Shown here piece by piece: positions 27,677 through 36,957 of a DNA stretch of 47,582 bases. The DNA is from Microbacteriaceae bacterium. GTDB taxonomy: Bacteria; Actinomycetota; Actinomycetes; Actinomycetales; Microbacteriaceae. The position numbers were made by a program, and so were the translations under genes. Below the pieces are notes generated by a model. The model was given only the letters and a program-made list of their open reading frames with translations, was not told the DNA's origin and did no database searches. Location: contig JAODME010000023.1 in the NCBI GenBank assembly GCA_025465095.1, positions 1 through 47,582 on the forward strand, in the 5' to 3' direction. Positions within the stretch are counted from its first letter, which is position 1, and each line of letters opens with the position of its first letter.

Positions 27677-29084
27677 CCACCCCGTCCTCGTCCGACGTGA
27701 GCGCCTCCAGTAGCTGGGGAATGATGAGGTGAATGTCTCCACCGCCCATGGGGATGATGAAGTCGCCTTCCCGTGCGATCGAGGCCGCGTATCGGGCAGC
27801 GTCTGCCCAGTCCTCGAGGTACACGCCGGTGGCGGGCGCGGCAAATAGCTCCGTGATCAGCGCGCCTGTCACGCCGGGCTCCGGGTCCTGCCGCGCCCCG
27901 TACACGGGCACCACGATGGTGTGGTCGGCGAGTTCGTCGAACACTTCGGCGAACTCCCGCGCTAGCATCCTGGTTCGACTGAAGAGATGGGGCTGAAAGA
28001 CCGGGATGAGACGACCGGTGCCGACGGCGCCGCGCGCGGCCGAAAGCGCGGCCCGGATCTCGGTGGGGTGGTGCGCGAAGTCGTCGTAAACCCGCACGCC
28101 GCGAACCTCGCCGCGCAGCTCGAAGCGCCGCTCCGTGCCGCCGAACGTGGCGATCGCATCGAGAGTCGCCCGGGGGTCGAACCCGAGGCCGGTGAGGGCG
28201 GCAAAGGCCCCGGCCGCGTTGAGCGCGTTGTGCAGTCCGGGCACACGCATGACGACGGGGAAGTCCTCGCCGAGGTATCGGATCGTGAATAAGACGGTCG
28301 GACCGGTGATGACCGAGTGCACTCGCACGTCGGCGGTATCCGCCTGACCGAAGGTGACCACGCGCGACCCGTGCAGCCGCGGGGCGATGCTCACCGCGCC
28401 GGGGTCATCGCTCGACAGAACGACGAAGTCGCGCGCGTTCGCCGCGAACGAGACGAACGCGGACTCGAACGCCTCGAGGGATCCGAAGTGGTCGAGGTGA
28501 TCCGGGTCGACGTTGGTGATGAGCGCCACCGCCGTGTCGTAGAGCAGGAAAGAACCATCCGATTCGTCTGCCTCGACGACGAAGACCCCGTCGTCGTTCC
28601 CTGCAGCGGCGCTGACCCCGAGCGATCGGATGACCCCGCCGTTGACGAAACTCGGAGTCTCACCGAGCGCGAGCAGAGCCTCGATGATCATCCCGGTCGA
28701 AGTGGTCTTGCCGTGCGCCCCGGCTATCGCGACGAGTCTGCGGCCCCTGGTAAGCCAGGCGAGGGCAACCGCGCGATGCACCACCGGAAGCCCGCGGTCC
28801 CGCGCGGCCAGATATTCGGGGTTGTCCTCCGCGATCGCGCCGCTCACCACGAGCGTGTCGGCGTTCGCGACGTTGGCCGCGTCGTGGCCGATGGCGACCG
28901 CGATCCCTCGGGTGCGCAGCGCGGCCACGGTGTCGGTGTCGCGAATGTCAGACCCGGTAACCGGATGCCCGGCCGCGGCGAACAGCTGGGCTATGCCGCT
29001 CATACCCGCCCCACCGATGCCGACGAAGTGCAGCGCCCCGGGTTGGTTGGGCAGGAGTTGGGAGAAGTCGGACTTGATCACCAC
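27663..29084 (-). CDS. murC: UDP-N-acetylmuramate--L-alanine ligase
   Basis: This 473-residue ATP-dependent ligase adds the first amino acid to UDP-MurNAc. The Rossmann-like N-terminus has [12 protein letters not shown] at residues 19-30. The ATP loop [10 protein letters not shown] is at 121-130. Tandem GTG codons at 29084 and 29081 could both start it. In type B peptidoglycan the first residue is Gly or Ser instead of Ala, so the substrate should be checked given the MurE motif in this cluster. It overlaps ftsQ by 14 nt. Confidence 0.96.
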   Translation of the reverse strand: MVIKSDFSQLLPNQPGALHFVGIGGAGMSGIAQLFAAAGHPVTGSDIRDTDTVAALRTRGIAVAIGHDAANVANADTLVVSGAIAEDNPEYLAARDRGLPVVHRAVALAWLTRGRRLVAIAGAHGKTTSTGMIIEALLALGETPSFVNGGVIRSLGVSAAAGNDDGVFVVEADESDGSFLLYDTAVALITNVDPDHLDHFGSLEAFESAFVSFAANARDFVVLSSDDPGAVSIAPRLHGSRVVTFGQADTADVRVHSVITGPTVLFTIRYLGEDFPVVMRVPGLHNALNAAGAFAALTGLGFDPRATLDAIATFGGTERRFELRGEVRGVRVYDDFAHHPTEIRAALSAARGAVGTGRLIPVFQPHLFSRTRMLAREFAEVFDELADHTIVVPVYGARQDPEPGVTGALITELFAAPATGVYLEDWADAARYAASIAREGDFIIPMGGGDIHLIIPQLLEALTSDEDGVDEAP

Positions 29085-29086
29085 CG

Positions 29087-30169
29087 CTACGCTACCCGTC
29101 CGGCGGTGGCCTCATCGATGAGTGCGACCACACGGTCGGCACCGTCGCGCACACCGATCGCCGCGGCCTGCGCCGCCATCGCGGCAAGCTCCGCGCGGTT
29201 CTGAAGCAGCGGAAGCAGCCGGTCCGCGACCCATTCAGGCGTGAAATCTTCGTTGTCCACGCTGATTGCCGCGCCCGCCCCAAGTGCGTCGCGGGCGTTC
29301 AGCCGCTGCTCCCCGTTGCCGATCGCGAGCGGCACGTACACCGCGGGAATCGCGAGGGCGGTGAGCTCGCTCACCGTCGACGCGCCGGCGCGAGCGACGG
29401 CGAGGTCGGCAGCGGCGAGTGCGAGGTCCATCCGGTCGCAATAGGGCAACACCCGGTACCCCGGAAGGTCCGGATAGGACAGCTCAGACCTCTCGCCGAC
29501 GATATGCAGGATCTGCCATCCGGCGCCGAGCACGAGAGCGGCGGAGTCGAGAAGTGTCTGATTGATGCGCCGAGCGCCGAGTGATCCCCCGGTGACAAGG
29601 AGCGTGAGCCTGTCAGCGGCGAGCCCGAAGAAGCGCACCGCTTCTCCCCGTGCGGCGGGGCGATCGAGACGTTCGATCTCGGGTCGGAGCGGCATCCCGA
29701 CGAACCGGGCTCCGCGAAGCCGGGTGCCCTCGAAGGCGACGCCGACGAACGACGAGACCGTGCTGCCGAGACGGTTGGCGATGCCCGGCCTCGCGTTCGC
29801 CTCGTGCACGACGACGGGCAGTCCCTCGGCGCGGGCGGCGAGATAGGCCGGGGCGGAGACGTAGCCGCCGAAGCCGACGACGACGTCGATGTCGTGTTCG
29901 ACGAGGAGCGCACGGATGTGCGCGACGAGCCGCCGGAATCGTAGGGGGAATCGCCCTGCGGCGCGGTCCGGCCGGCGTGGAAACGGAAGGCGCTCGACAG
30001 TGAGGAGCTGATAGCCGCGCGCCGGCACGAGCCGCGCCTCGAGTCCCTCGGCGGTGCCGAGCACCCGCACCACGGCGCCCGGGTCCCGCTCCCGCAACCG
30101 GTCCGCGACGGCGAGCAGCGGATTGACATGGCCGGCGGTGCCTCCGCCGGCGAGGAGGTATCTCGTCAC
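29087..30169 (-). CDS. murG: UDP-GlcNAc:lipid I GlcNAc transferase
   Basis: This 360-residue peripheral membrane glycosyltransferase turns lipid I into lipid II on the inner face. The first glycine loop, [10 protein letters not shown], is at residues 8-17 and a second one, T-G-G-S-L-G-A-R, near 203-210. The UDP-GlcNAc site is in R-A-G-A-S-T-V-S-E. The GTG start overlaps the ftsW stop by 4 nt (GTGA), and murC follows after 2 nt, so translation across ftsW-murG-murC is likely coupled. Confidence 0.96.
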   Translation of the reverse strand: MTRYLLAGGGTAGHVNPLLAVADRLRERDPGAVVRVLGTAEGLEARLVPARGYQLLTVERLPFPRRPDRAAGRFPLRFRRLVAHIRALLVEHDIDVVVGFGGYVSAPAYLAARAEGLPVVVHEANARPGIANRLGSTVSSFVGVAFEGTRLRGARFVGMPLRPEIERLDRPAARGEAVRFFGLAADRLTLLVTGGSLGARRINQTLLDSAALVLGAGWQILHIVGERSELSYPDLPGYRVLPYCDRMDLALAAADLAVARAGASTVSELTALAIPAVYVPLAIGNGEQRLNARDALGAGAAISVDNEDFTPEWVADRLLPLLQNRAELAAMAAQAAAIGVRDGADRVVALIDEATAGRVA

Positions 30170-31422
30170 CGTGTGTCCCTGGCGGTCGGACGTCGAACCG
30201 CTTCCCGTGGCTGACTCCCGGACGGCCTCGCGGGTTCACGCGCGAATGAGAGGACGATGCCTATTGCGAACAGGGTCGTTACCAGCGCCGATCCACCGGC
30301 AGAGATGAGCGGGAGAGGCACTCCGAGCACCGGGAGCACTCCTAGCACCACGGCGATGTTGACGCCTGCCTGGCCGATGATCCACACCATCACGGCGCTT
30401 ACCGTGATACGGGCGAAGGGGTCGGAGTTGGCGCGGATGATGCGGATGAAGGCGATCGCGAGGACGATGAACAACACGAGTACCGTGACAGCTCCGAGCA
30501 GTCCCAGCTCCTCGCCAACGATCGCGAAAATGAAGTCGTTGTCCGCCTCTGGCAGCCACGACCACTTCGCCTTCGAGTTCCCGAGGCCCACCCCGAAGAC
30601 TCCTCCCGCGGCGAGGGCCCACCAGCCGTGCACCGACTGCCAACAGAAGCTCGCATAGTCACTCGCCGATGAACAGCCGTCGAGCCAGACCTCGATCCTG
30701 TCGCTGCGTGAATTGCTCGAGAAGGCCACCATCGGGCCGAGGAGCACCATGAGCACGATGGGGATCGCGAGAATCCGAAGGCGCACGCCGGCGAAGAACA
30801 TCGAGCCGAGCACAATGGAGATGAGGATGATCGCGGTGCCAAGGTCTCCCCCGAACAACACCAGCCCGATCGAGGCGCCGGCGACCGGAGCGATCGGGAC
30901 GGCGACCTGTCGCAGGTCGTGCAGCCTGTCGGCCTTGGTCGACAGCACGTAGGCGAGCCAGATGGCGAGAGCGACCTTGGTGATCTCGGACGGCTGCAGC
31001 GAGAAGGCGCCGAGATTCAGCCAGTTGGTGTTACCGCCCTGACTGATTCCGAGGGGCGTTGCGACGACGAGGAGCTGAAGGCTGACCCCGATGACCATCG
31101 CGAGCGCGGCCCACTTCTTCCAGAAGATCGCCGGCAGCCGCGAGGCGACAAGCATGATCGGCACGCCGATCACCGCGAACAGCCCCTGGCGCGCAAAACC
31201 GGAGAAGAAGTCATCCGATTCCATATAGGAGGTGACGGCAGAGGAGGAGAGCACCATCACGAGCCCGAAAACGACGAGGAACAGGGTGGTGCCGAGCAGG
31301 AGGTAGAAGTTACCGGTCTCGGCTGAGAAGATCTTCTTCACCGCCACAAGCGCGGCGGGCGCGCCCGCGTCGCGGCCGTCAGCTCCCTGGGGGTGTTGCC
31401 GCCTGGGGATGCTCGTCGTCAT
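30166..31422 (-). CDS. ftsW: Lipid II polymerase FtsW (SEDS family)
   Basis: This 418-residue SEDS glycosyltransferase makes septal glycan strands with FtsI. About ten membrane helices are visible from residue 39. The SEDS signature includes G-G-N-T-N-W-L-N-L-G-A-F-S-L-Q-P-S-E near residues 131-148. The ATG at 31422 has GGGAGG 4 nt before it; this places 44 nt of its start inside the end of murD in another frame. The first 30 residues are a Gln/Asp/Ala-rich cytoplasmic tail. Confidence 0.95.
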   Translation of the reverse strand: MTTSIPRRQHPQGADGRDAGAPAALVAVKKIFSAETGNFYLLLGTTLFLVVFGLVMVLSSSAVTSYMESDDFFSGFARQGLFAVIGVPIMLVASRLPAIFWKKWAALAMVIGVSLQLLVVATPLGISQGGNTNWLNLGAFSLQPSEITKVALAIWLAYVLSTKADRLHDLRQVAVPIAPVAGASIGLVLFGGDLGTAIILISIVLGSMFFAGVRLRILAIPIVLMVLLGPMVAFSSNSRSDRIEVWLDGCSSASDYASFCWQSVHGWWALAAGGVFGVGLGNSKAKWSWLPEADNDFIFAIVGEELGLLGAVTVLVLFIVLAIAFIRIIRANSDPFARITVSAVMVWIIGQAGVNIAVVLGVLPVLGVPLPLISAGGSALVTTLFAIGIVLSFAREPARPSGSQPREAVRRPTARDTR

Positions 31423-32899
31423 CCGGCCGGCCTCCCAACATCTCCCGCACCGCCTCGGCGAATCGCCGACCACGGTCCGCATAATCGTCGAACTGATCCA
31501 TTGAGGCGGCCGCGGGTGCCAGGAGAACTACGTCGCCTGGCTGTGCGACCGTCGCCGACAGCCTCACGGCGGTCGGCATCACCTCATCAGTGTCAGTCGT
31601 CTCCACCTCGAACACGGGGAGCCCGGGCGCGTGTCGCGCGAATGCCGCGATCACTTCCGTTCGGTCGACCCCGATCACGACGACGGCGCGAAATCGTGCG
31701 GCGTGAATCTCGATGAGGTGGTCTACGTCAACCCCCTTGAGCAGCCCGCCGACCACCCAGACGATCGACTCGAACGCGCTGATGGACGCCCCCGCCGCGT
31801 GCGGGTTGGTCGCCTTGGAGTCGTCGATCCAACACACCCGGTCCCGCTCGGCGACGACCTCTGTGCGGTGTCGGTCGACCCGGAACTCCCGAAGCGCCGC
31901 CCGGATCGAGTCGGCGCGGATGCCGAATGAGCGGGCGATGGCGGAGGCAGCGAGCACGTTCGCGACCATGTGTGGCGCGCCGAGGCCGATCTCCCGGAGT
32001 TGACCCATGGTCGTGATCTCGAGCGCGTTCGTGTGCCGATCGTCGATGAAGGCACGGTCGCAGAGAATGTCGTCGACGAGTCCGAGGTCGCTCGGACCGG
32101 GCAGCGCGAGCCCGAACCCGATGGCGCGGCAGCCCTCGACTACCTCGGCGTTCTCAACCATTGCCCGGGTGGCGTCGTCGTCCCGGTTGAACAGGCACGC
32201 GACGCGGGTTCCCTCATAGACTCGCGCCTTCGCCGCCGAGTAGGCAGCGGGAGAACCGTGCCAGTCCAGGTGGTCGGCGGCGACGTTGAGGCACACGCTC
32301 GAATGGGCGGAAACCGATCGCGAATAGTGCAACTGGAAGCTCGAGAGCTCGACGACGAGCGCATCGAAGCCGAGCGGATCCCGGATCGCGTCGAGAACGG
32401 GGACTCCCACATTGCCACAGGCGGCGACGCGCTTGCCGCCGGCGGCGATCATCGCTGTCGCGAGCTGCACGGTTGTCGTCTTGCCGTTCGTGCCAGTGAC
32501 CGTCAACCACTCGGCAGGCGTCGGCAGCTTGTCGCGGAGACGCCAGGCGAGCTCGACATCACCCCAGACGGGCACGCCCCGCTCGGCGGCGGCGGCGAGG
32601 ATCGGATGCGACGGCGCGAATCCGGGCGAGACGACGACCAGGTCGGGGCCGAACTCGGCGAGTTCGCGCACACCGACTGTTTCAAGGTCCGCGACGACGA
32701 GTGAGACGCCGAGAACGTCGAGCAGGTCGGCGCGCTCGTCGTCCGCGCGGGAGGCCAGCACAAGCACCGTGGCTCCGAGCTCGGTGAGCGTGTCGGCGAC
32801 CGAGAATCCCGTGATCCCCAGCCCGAGTACCACCGCTCGAAGCCCGGACCAGTCGCTGTGCCAGCTGGTGAGCGCAGTGACATCCTCCGCGGTCCTCAT
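31379..32899 (-). CDS. murD: UDP-N-acetylmuramoylalanine--D-glutamate ligase
   Basis: This 506-residue ligase adds D-glutamate, the second peptide residue. The N-terminal nucleotide fold has V-L-G-L-G-I-T-G and the ATP loop T-G-T-N-G-K-T-T is at residues 135-142. I chose the ATG at 32899 (M-R-T-A-E-D-V), which overlaps the mraY stop by 4 nt. A longer open frame to 33487 is only the antiphase of mraY. The 3' end overlaps ftsW by 44 nt, and the final 20 residues (acidic, Pro/Gly-rich) are likely an unstructured tail. Confidence 0.95.
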   Translation of the reverse strand: MRTAEDVTALTSWHSDWSGLRAVVLGLGITGFSVADTLTELGATVLVLASRADDERADLLDVLGVSLVVADLETVGVRELAEFGPDLVVVSPGFAPSHPILAAAAERGVPVWGDVELAWRLRDKLPTPAEWLTVTGTNGKTTTVQLATAMIAAGGKRVAACGNVGVPVLDAIRDPLGFDALVVELSSFQLHYSRSVSAHSSVCLNVAADHLDWHGSPAAYSAAKARVYEGTRVACLFNRDDDATRAMVENAEVVEGCRAIGFGLALPGPSDLGLVDDILCDRAFIDDRHTNALEITTMGQLREIGLGAPHMVANVLAASAIARSFGIRADSIRAALREFRVDRHRTEVVAERDRVCWIDDSKATNPHAAGASISAFESIVWVVGGLLKGVDVDHLIEIHAARFRAVVVIGVDRTEVIAAFARHAPGLPVFEVETTDTDEVMPTAVRLSATVAQPGDVVLLAPAAASMDQFDDYADRGRRFAEAVREMLGGRPDDDEHPQAATPPGS

Positions 32900-33999
32900 G
32901 GCGTGCTGTACAGCCATTCGGCGTAGAAGAGCCCGACGCCGCTGGCGACGAACAGTCCGGCGATGATCCAGAATCGCACGACGATGGTGACCTCGGCCCA
33001 GCCCTTCATCTCGAAGTGATGATGCAACGGACTGGCGAGCCAGATTCGCCGGCCGTGAGTCGCCTTGAAGTAGATGCGCTGGACGATCACCTGGCCGGTG
33101 ATGATGAGGAACAGCCCGCCGATGAGCACGAGCAGCAGTTCGGTGCGGGACAGGATCGCGAGAGCGGCGATGGCGCCCCCGATCGCGAACGAACCGGTGT
33201 CGCCCATCATGATCTGCGCGGGCGCCGTGTTCCACCAGAGGAACCCGATGAGGGCGCCGACGATCGCCGCGGCGATGGTGGCCAGGTCGAGCGGGTAGGA
33301 GACGGTGTAGCACTTGAACAGGTTCGGTGAGTCCGCCGCCAGCAGGGAGCAGGACTGCTGAGCCTGCCAGAAGCCGATGATGATGTATGAGCCGATGGCG
33401 AGAACGGATGATCCGGCAGCGAGCCCGTCGAGGCCGTCGGCGAGGTTCACGGCATTCGCGACGCTCGTCGTGATGAGCGCGATCCATACGACGAAGACGG
33501 CGACACCGACACCGGTTCCGAACATCACGACGAAGTCGATCGGCAGGTCACGCACGAAGGAGACGGCGGTAGACGCGGGGGTCAGCCCCTGCGGGTCTTC
33601 GTAGTTGAGGGCGATGATGGCGAATGCGACGGCGACGACGACGGTACCGATGATCTTGCCGGCGGCGCTGAGGCCCGTGCTGTTCTTGCGCCGGACCTTC
33701 ATGAAGTCGTCGAGGAAGCCGATGAACCCGAGTCCGACCATCATGACGATGACGAGCAGCCCGGCACCGGAGGGCGGTTCCCGCCCTGCGAGGTGTCCGA
33801 CGAAGTATCCGACGATCGACGCCGTGATGAAGACGATGCCGCCCATGGAGGGTGTGCCGCGCTTGACGACGTGTGTCGTCGGGGTGTCCGCGCGCACGAA
33901 TTGTCCGAGGTTCAGGCGACGAAAAGCCTTCGCGAACAGCGGTGTAAGCAGGAGGGTGAAGACCATCGACACCGCGGCGGCGGTAAGCAGCGCGATCAC
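32896..33999 (-). CDS. mraY: Phospho-MurNAc-pentapeptide transferase
   Basis: This 367-residue ten-helix membrane enzyme moves phospho-MurNAc-pentapeptide onto undecaprenyl phosphate to form lipid I. Family signs are G-T-P-S-M-G-G near residue 49, G-F-L-D-D-F-M-K near 94-101, N-A-V-N-L-A-D-G-L-D-G-L and the H-H-H-F-E motif near the C-terminus (P-L-H-H-H-F-E). The GTG start overlaps the murF stop by 4 nt. Confidence 0.97.
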   Translation of the reverse strand: MIALLTAAAVSMVFTLLLTPLFAKAFRRLNLGQFVRADTPTTHVVKRGTPSMGGIVFITASIVGYFVGHLAGREPPSGAGLLVIVMMVGLGFIGFLDDFMKVRRKNSTGLSAAGKIIGTVVVAVAFAIIALNYEDPQGLTPASTAVSFVRDLPIDFVVMFGTGVGVAVFVVWIALITTSVANAVNLADGLDGLAAGSSVLAIGSYIIIGFWQAQQSCSLLAADSPNLFKCYTVSYPLDLATIAAAIVGALIGFLWWNTAPAQIMMGDTGSFAIGGAIAALAILSRTELLLVLIGGLFLIITGQVIVQRIYFKATHGRRIWLASPLHHHFEMKGWAEVTIVVRFWIIAGLFVASGVGLFYAEWLYSTP

Positions 34000-35402
34000 G
34001 AAGCGACTCCCCCCAACCGGTCGCCGAGGAAGCGGAGGCCCGCAGACTTCGACGACTTGACGAGCACGATGTCGCCGGCCCGCAGGTCGTTCCGCAGTAG
34101 CTCATAGGCGTCGTCGGCGGTTGGGACGAGTACCGACTCGCCGTCCCACGAGCCTTCGAGGCCCGCCGCGTTGTGGATGTGACGAGCGCGGTGTCCAACG
34201 ACGATGAGGCGCGCGACGTTCAACCGCACCGCGAGCCTGCCGATGCGATCGTGTTCCTCGTCGGCGTACTCCCCCAACTCCGCCATCTCGCCGAGCACTG
34301 CGATCGAACGCCCGGCGGTACGAGTGAGTTGGGCAAGGGTCTTGAGCGCCGCGGCCGTGGAGTCGGGACTCGCGTTGTAGGCGTCGTTGATCACCGTGAT
34401 GCCCTCGGCAGGTTCGAGCAGCTCCATCCTCCAACGCTCGGCGCGGGGCACGGCCTCGATCGCCGTGATCGCGTCAGAGAGGTCGAGGCCGAGCTCGCGC
34501 ACCACCGCGAGGGTCGCGAGGGCATTCATGACGTGGTGTTCGCCGAGGATCCTCATCCGCACCGGCAACGTTCCGCCGTCGGTGACGAGAGTGAATCTCG
34601 TGCCGCTCACGGTGGCTTCGATGTCGACGGCGCGCACCGTCGCGGCCGAATCGAGCCCGAACCAGACGACCCTGGCAGCGGTCTGGTTCGCCATCGCGGC
34701 GACTCGTTCGTCGTCGGCATTGAGCACGGCGACCGCCGTAGGCGGCAGGGACGTGACGATTTCCGCCTTCGCCCGCTGCGTCGAATCGATTCCGCCGAAC
34801 TCGCCGGCGTGCGCGAGTCCGACCTTCAGCACGACGGAGATGTCCGGGGTCGCGATCTCGACCAGTCTGCGGATCTCGCCCTCCCCCGACGCGCCCATCT
34901 CGACCAGAAGATAACGCGTGTCCTCGCCGATGCCGAGCATAGAAAGCGGCGCGCCGATGTGGTTGTTGAAGGACCCTTCGGGGGCAACCGTGGGTCCGAC
35001 CGCGCTGAGCGCGGCACGCAGTAGGTTCTTCGTCGTGGTCTTGCCGTTCGAGCCGGTGATGCCGACGACGGTGAGTTCCCCTCGTGAGCGGACCCTCGCG
35101 ACTACTGTGCGGGCGAGGTCGGCGAGGGCACGCACCCCGTCGCGAACCTGGATCTGACTGACCGGCAGCTCGAGCATTCGCTCCACGATCAGAACCCTCG
35201 CGCCCGCGTCGACCGCTGCCTGGGCGAAGAGGTGCCCATCGGTCACCTCTCCGCGCATCGCGAAGAAGATCGATCCGGGAGTGATCAGTCGGGAGTCCGT
35301 CTCGACGACCCCATCCACAACCGTCTCTTCGGTCGCCCCTGCCCTGCACTCGAGCACGCCGCCGCACGCGGCCGCGATCTCGGCCAGGCTCAGCGCGATC
35401 AC
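33996..35402 (-). CDS. murF: UDP-MurNAc-tripeptide--D-Ala-D-Ala ligase
   Basis: This 468-residue ligase adds the D-Ala-D-Ala dipeptide, completing the pentapeptide. The ATP loop reads T-G-S-N-G-K-T-T-T-K and the protein starts V-I-A-L-S-L-A-E-I-A. The GTG at 35402 overlaps the murE stop by 4 nt; the longer frame to 36098 is out of phase with murE and discarded. It must accept whatever diamino acid MurE installs, so its specificity should track MurE. Confidence 0.95.
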   Translation of the reverse strand: MIALSLAEIAAACGGVLECRAGATEETVVDGVVETDSRLITPGSIFFAMRGEVTDGHLFAQAAVDAGARVLIVERMLELPVSQIQVRDGVRALADLARTVVARVRSRGELTVVGITGSNGKTTTKNLLRAALSAVGPTVAPEGSFNNHIGAPLSMLGIGEDTRYLLVEMGASGEGEIRRLVEIATPDISVVLKVGLAHAGEFGGIDSTQRAKAEIVTSLPPTAVAVLNADDERVAAMANQTAARVVWFGLDSAATVRAVDIEATVSGTRFTLVTDGGTLPVRMRILGEHHVMNALATLAVVRELGLDLSDAITAIEAVPRAERWRMELLEPAEGITVINDAYNASPDSTAAALKTLAQLTRTAGRSIAVLGEMAELGEYADEEHDRIGRLAVRLNVARLIVVGHRARHIHNAAGLEGSWDGESVLVPTADDAYELLRNDLRAGDIVLVKSSKSAGLRFLGDRLGGVAS

Positions 35403-36943
35403 TCGGACCAGCCGAATTCTCGGAGCGCTTCGCGTGCCTCCGCGCGAGCGGAGTACGGCGTGCGCACACCGCGGATGTCCCGGTAGTCCTGATGGCCGGG
35501 CCCCGCCCACAAGATGGAGTCGCCTTCGCTCGCGAGGGACACGGCGTGGCGGATCGCCCGCTCCGGGGGGCTGACCTCGTGCAGCTCGGCCTGGTGTTCG
35601 GCGAGAGCCGCTCCCTCGACGAGGGTCGCGCGAATCGCCGCGGGGTCCTCGAATCTCGGGTGGTGGTCGGTCACGACAAGGATGTCGGAGCCTTCGGACG
35701 CGACGCGCCCCATCTCCAGGCGTTTCGTCGCGTCGCGATCGCCGTCCGCGCCGAACACCATGATCACTCGGCCGGGCGTGAATTTCCGCACCGCCGCGAG
35801 CGTGTTGAGGAAGGCGTCGGGGCTGTGCCCGAAGTCCACATACACGGAGGGACCGCGATCCCCGGACACGCGTTCGGTGCGCCCAGGCAGATAGGCGCGG
35901 ATGCCCTCCTCGCCGAGGGCGTGACCGATCGCCTCGAGTTCGAACCCCGCCTCGACGAGCATCACGATGGCGAGACCGGCGTTCGCCGCCATGTGTCGAC
36001 CGATGAGGGGCACCGTCGTCCTGAGGGACCGTCCCTCCGGGCCGGTGAGGACGAATTCGGTGTGCGTCGACTGCTCGTCGAGAATCTCGAGGTTCCATTC
36101 TGCGGGGACGTCCGGGTTGGCCGAGATGGTCGTGACGGGGATGCGGGACAATCCCACGATGCGCTCTCCGTAGGAGGAGTCGAGCGAGACGACGCCACGC
36201 CTGCCTCGTTCCGGCTCGAAGAAGAGGGCCTTGGCCGCGAGGTACTCCTCCATGTCCGCGTAGTCATCGAGGTGATCGTGACTGAGGTTCGTGAACGCGA
36301 CGACGTCGAACACGATTCCATCCACCCGGTTGCGGCTGAGGGCCTGCGCGCTCACTTCGACCGCGACAGCGCGCACCTCGCTCTCGCGCATTCGGGCGAG
36401 AAGCGCGTGCATCTCGCTCGCCTCCGGTGTGGTGAGTCGACTCACGACGGTGATGTCGCCGATGTGTCGCTCAGCGGTGGAGCTGAGCCCGACCACAAGC
36501 CCCAACTGCCTCAGGATGCCTTCCAGAAGGTAGGCGGTGGAGGTCTTCCCGTTCGTGCCCGTCACCCCGAGCAGGAGCGGAGGATGCTCGCCGGTCCGGT
36601 AGACCCACGCGGACACGTCGCCGAGCGCCGCACGCGGCGAATCGACGAGCACGATCGGGAGACCCGAGTCGCGGGCGAGCTCCGCGCCCGCCTGGTCGGT
36701 CATGACGGCTACAGCACCGGCATCCCGCGCTTCTCGGGCGAATTGGGCGCCGTGGCTGTTAGCCCCGGGAACGCCGACGTACAGATCGCCCGGTTCGATC
36801 TCGGTTGTGCGCAGGGTCACTCCGGTGACCTCTACTCCGTCGAGCGATCCGATGGAATCGAGGCCGAAGTCGGCGACGAGTCCTTTGATCGCTCGTGCTG
36901 ATGGATGTTCCGGCCTGAGCACCGGGGGGATCCGAGCGTTCAC
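35399..36943 (-). CDS. murE: UDP-MurNAc-dipeptide ligase MurE (third-residue ligase)
   Basis: This 514-residue ligase adds the third residue of the stem peptide. The ATP loop T-G-T-N-G-K-T-S is at residues 128-135 and the carbamylated-Lys region contains L-A-A-K-A-L-F-F near 235-242. The selectivity segment, normally D-D-N-P-R-x-E-x-P in meso-diaminopimelate enzymes, here reads D-H-H-P-R-F-E-D-P at 426-434. The Arg and Glu are kept but the Asp-Asn pair is His-His. The substrate may be another diamino acid; type B peptidoglycans of Microbacteriaceae often hold ornithine, lysine or diaminobutyrate. Start is GTG. Confidence 0.95.
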   Translation of the reverse strand: MNARIPPVLRPEHPSARAIKGLVADFGLDSIGSLDGVEVTGVTLRTTEIEPGDLYVGVPGANSHGAQFAREARDAGAVAVMTDQAGAELARDSGLPIVLVDSPRAALGDVSAWVYRTGEHPPLLLGVTGTNGKTSTAYLLEGILRQLGLVVGLSSTAERHIGDITVVSRLTTPEASEMHALLARMRESEVRAVAVEVSAQALSRNRVDGIVFDVVAFTNLSHDHLDDYADMEEYLAAKALFFEPERGRRGVVSLDSSYGERIVGLSRIPVTTISANPDVPAEWNLEILDEQSTHTEFVLTGPEGRSLRTTVPLIGRHMAANAGLAIVMLVEAGFELEAIGHALGEEGIRAYLPGRTERVSGDRGPSVYVDFGHSPDAFLNTLAAVRKFTPGRVIMVFGADGDRDATKRLEMGRVASEGSDILVVTDHHPRFEDPAAIRATLVEGAALAEHQAELHEVSPPERAIRHAVSLASEGDSILWAGPGHQDYRDIRGVRTPYSARAEAREALREFGWSE

Positions 36944-36957
36944 GGCGTCCTCATTTC

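Noticed and set aside
32900-33487. A 702-residue MurD fused to an upstream domain
   Set aside because: The extra part is an out-of-frame reading of mraY with Arg/His-rich unnatural composition.
35403-36098. A 700-residue MurF
   Set aside because: The extra N-terminal 232 residues are an out-of-frame shadow of murE; the protein homologous to MurF begins at the GTG at 35402.
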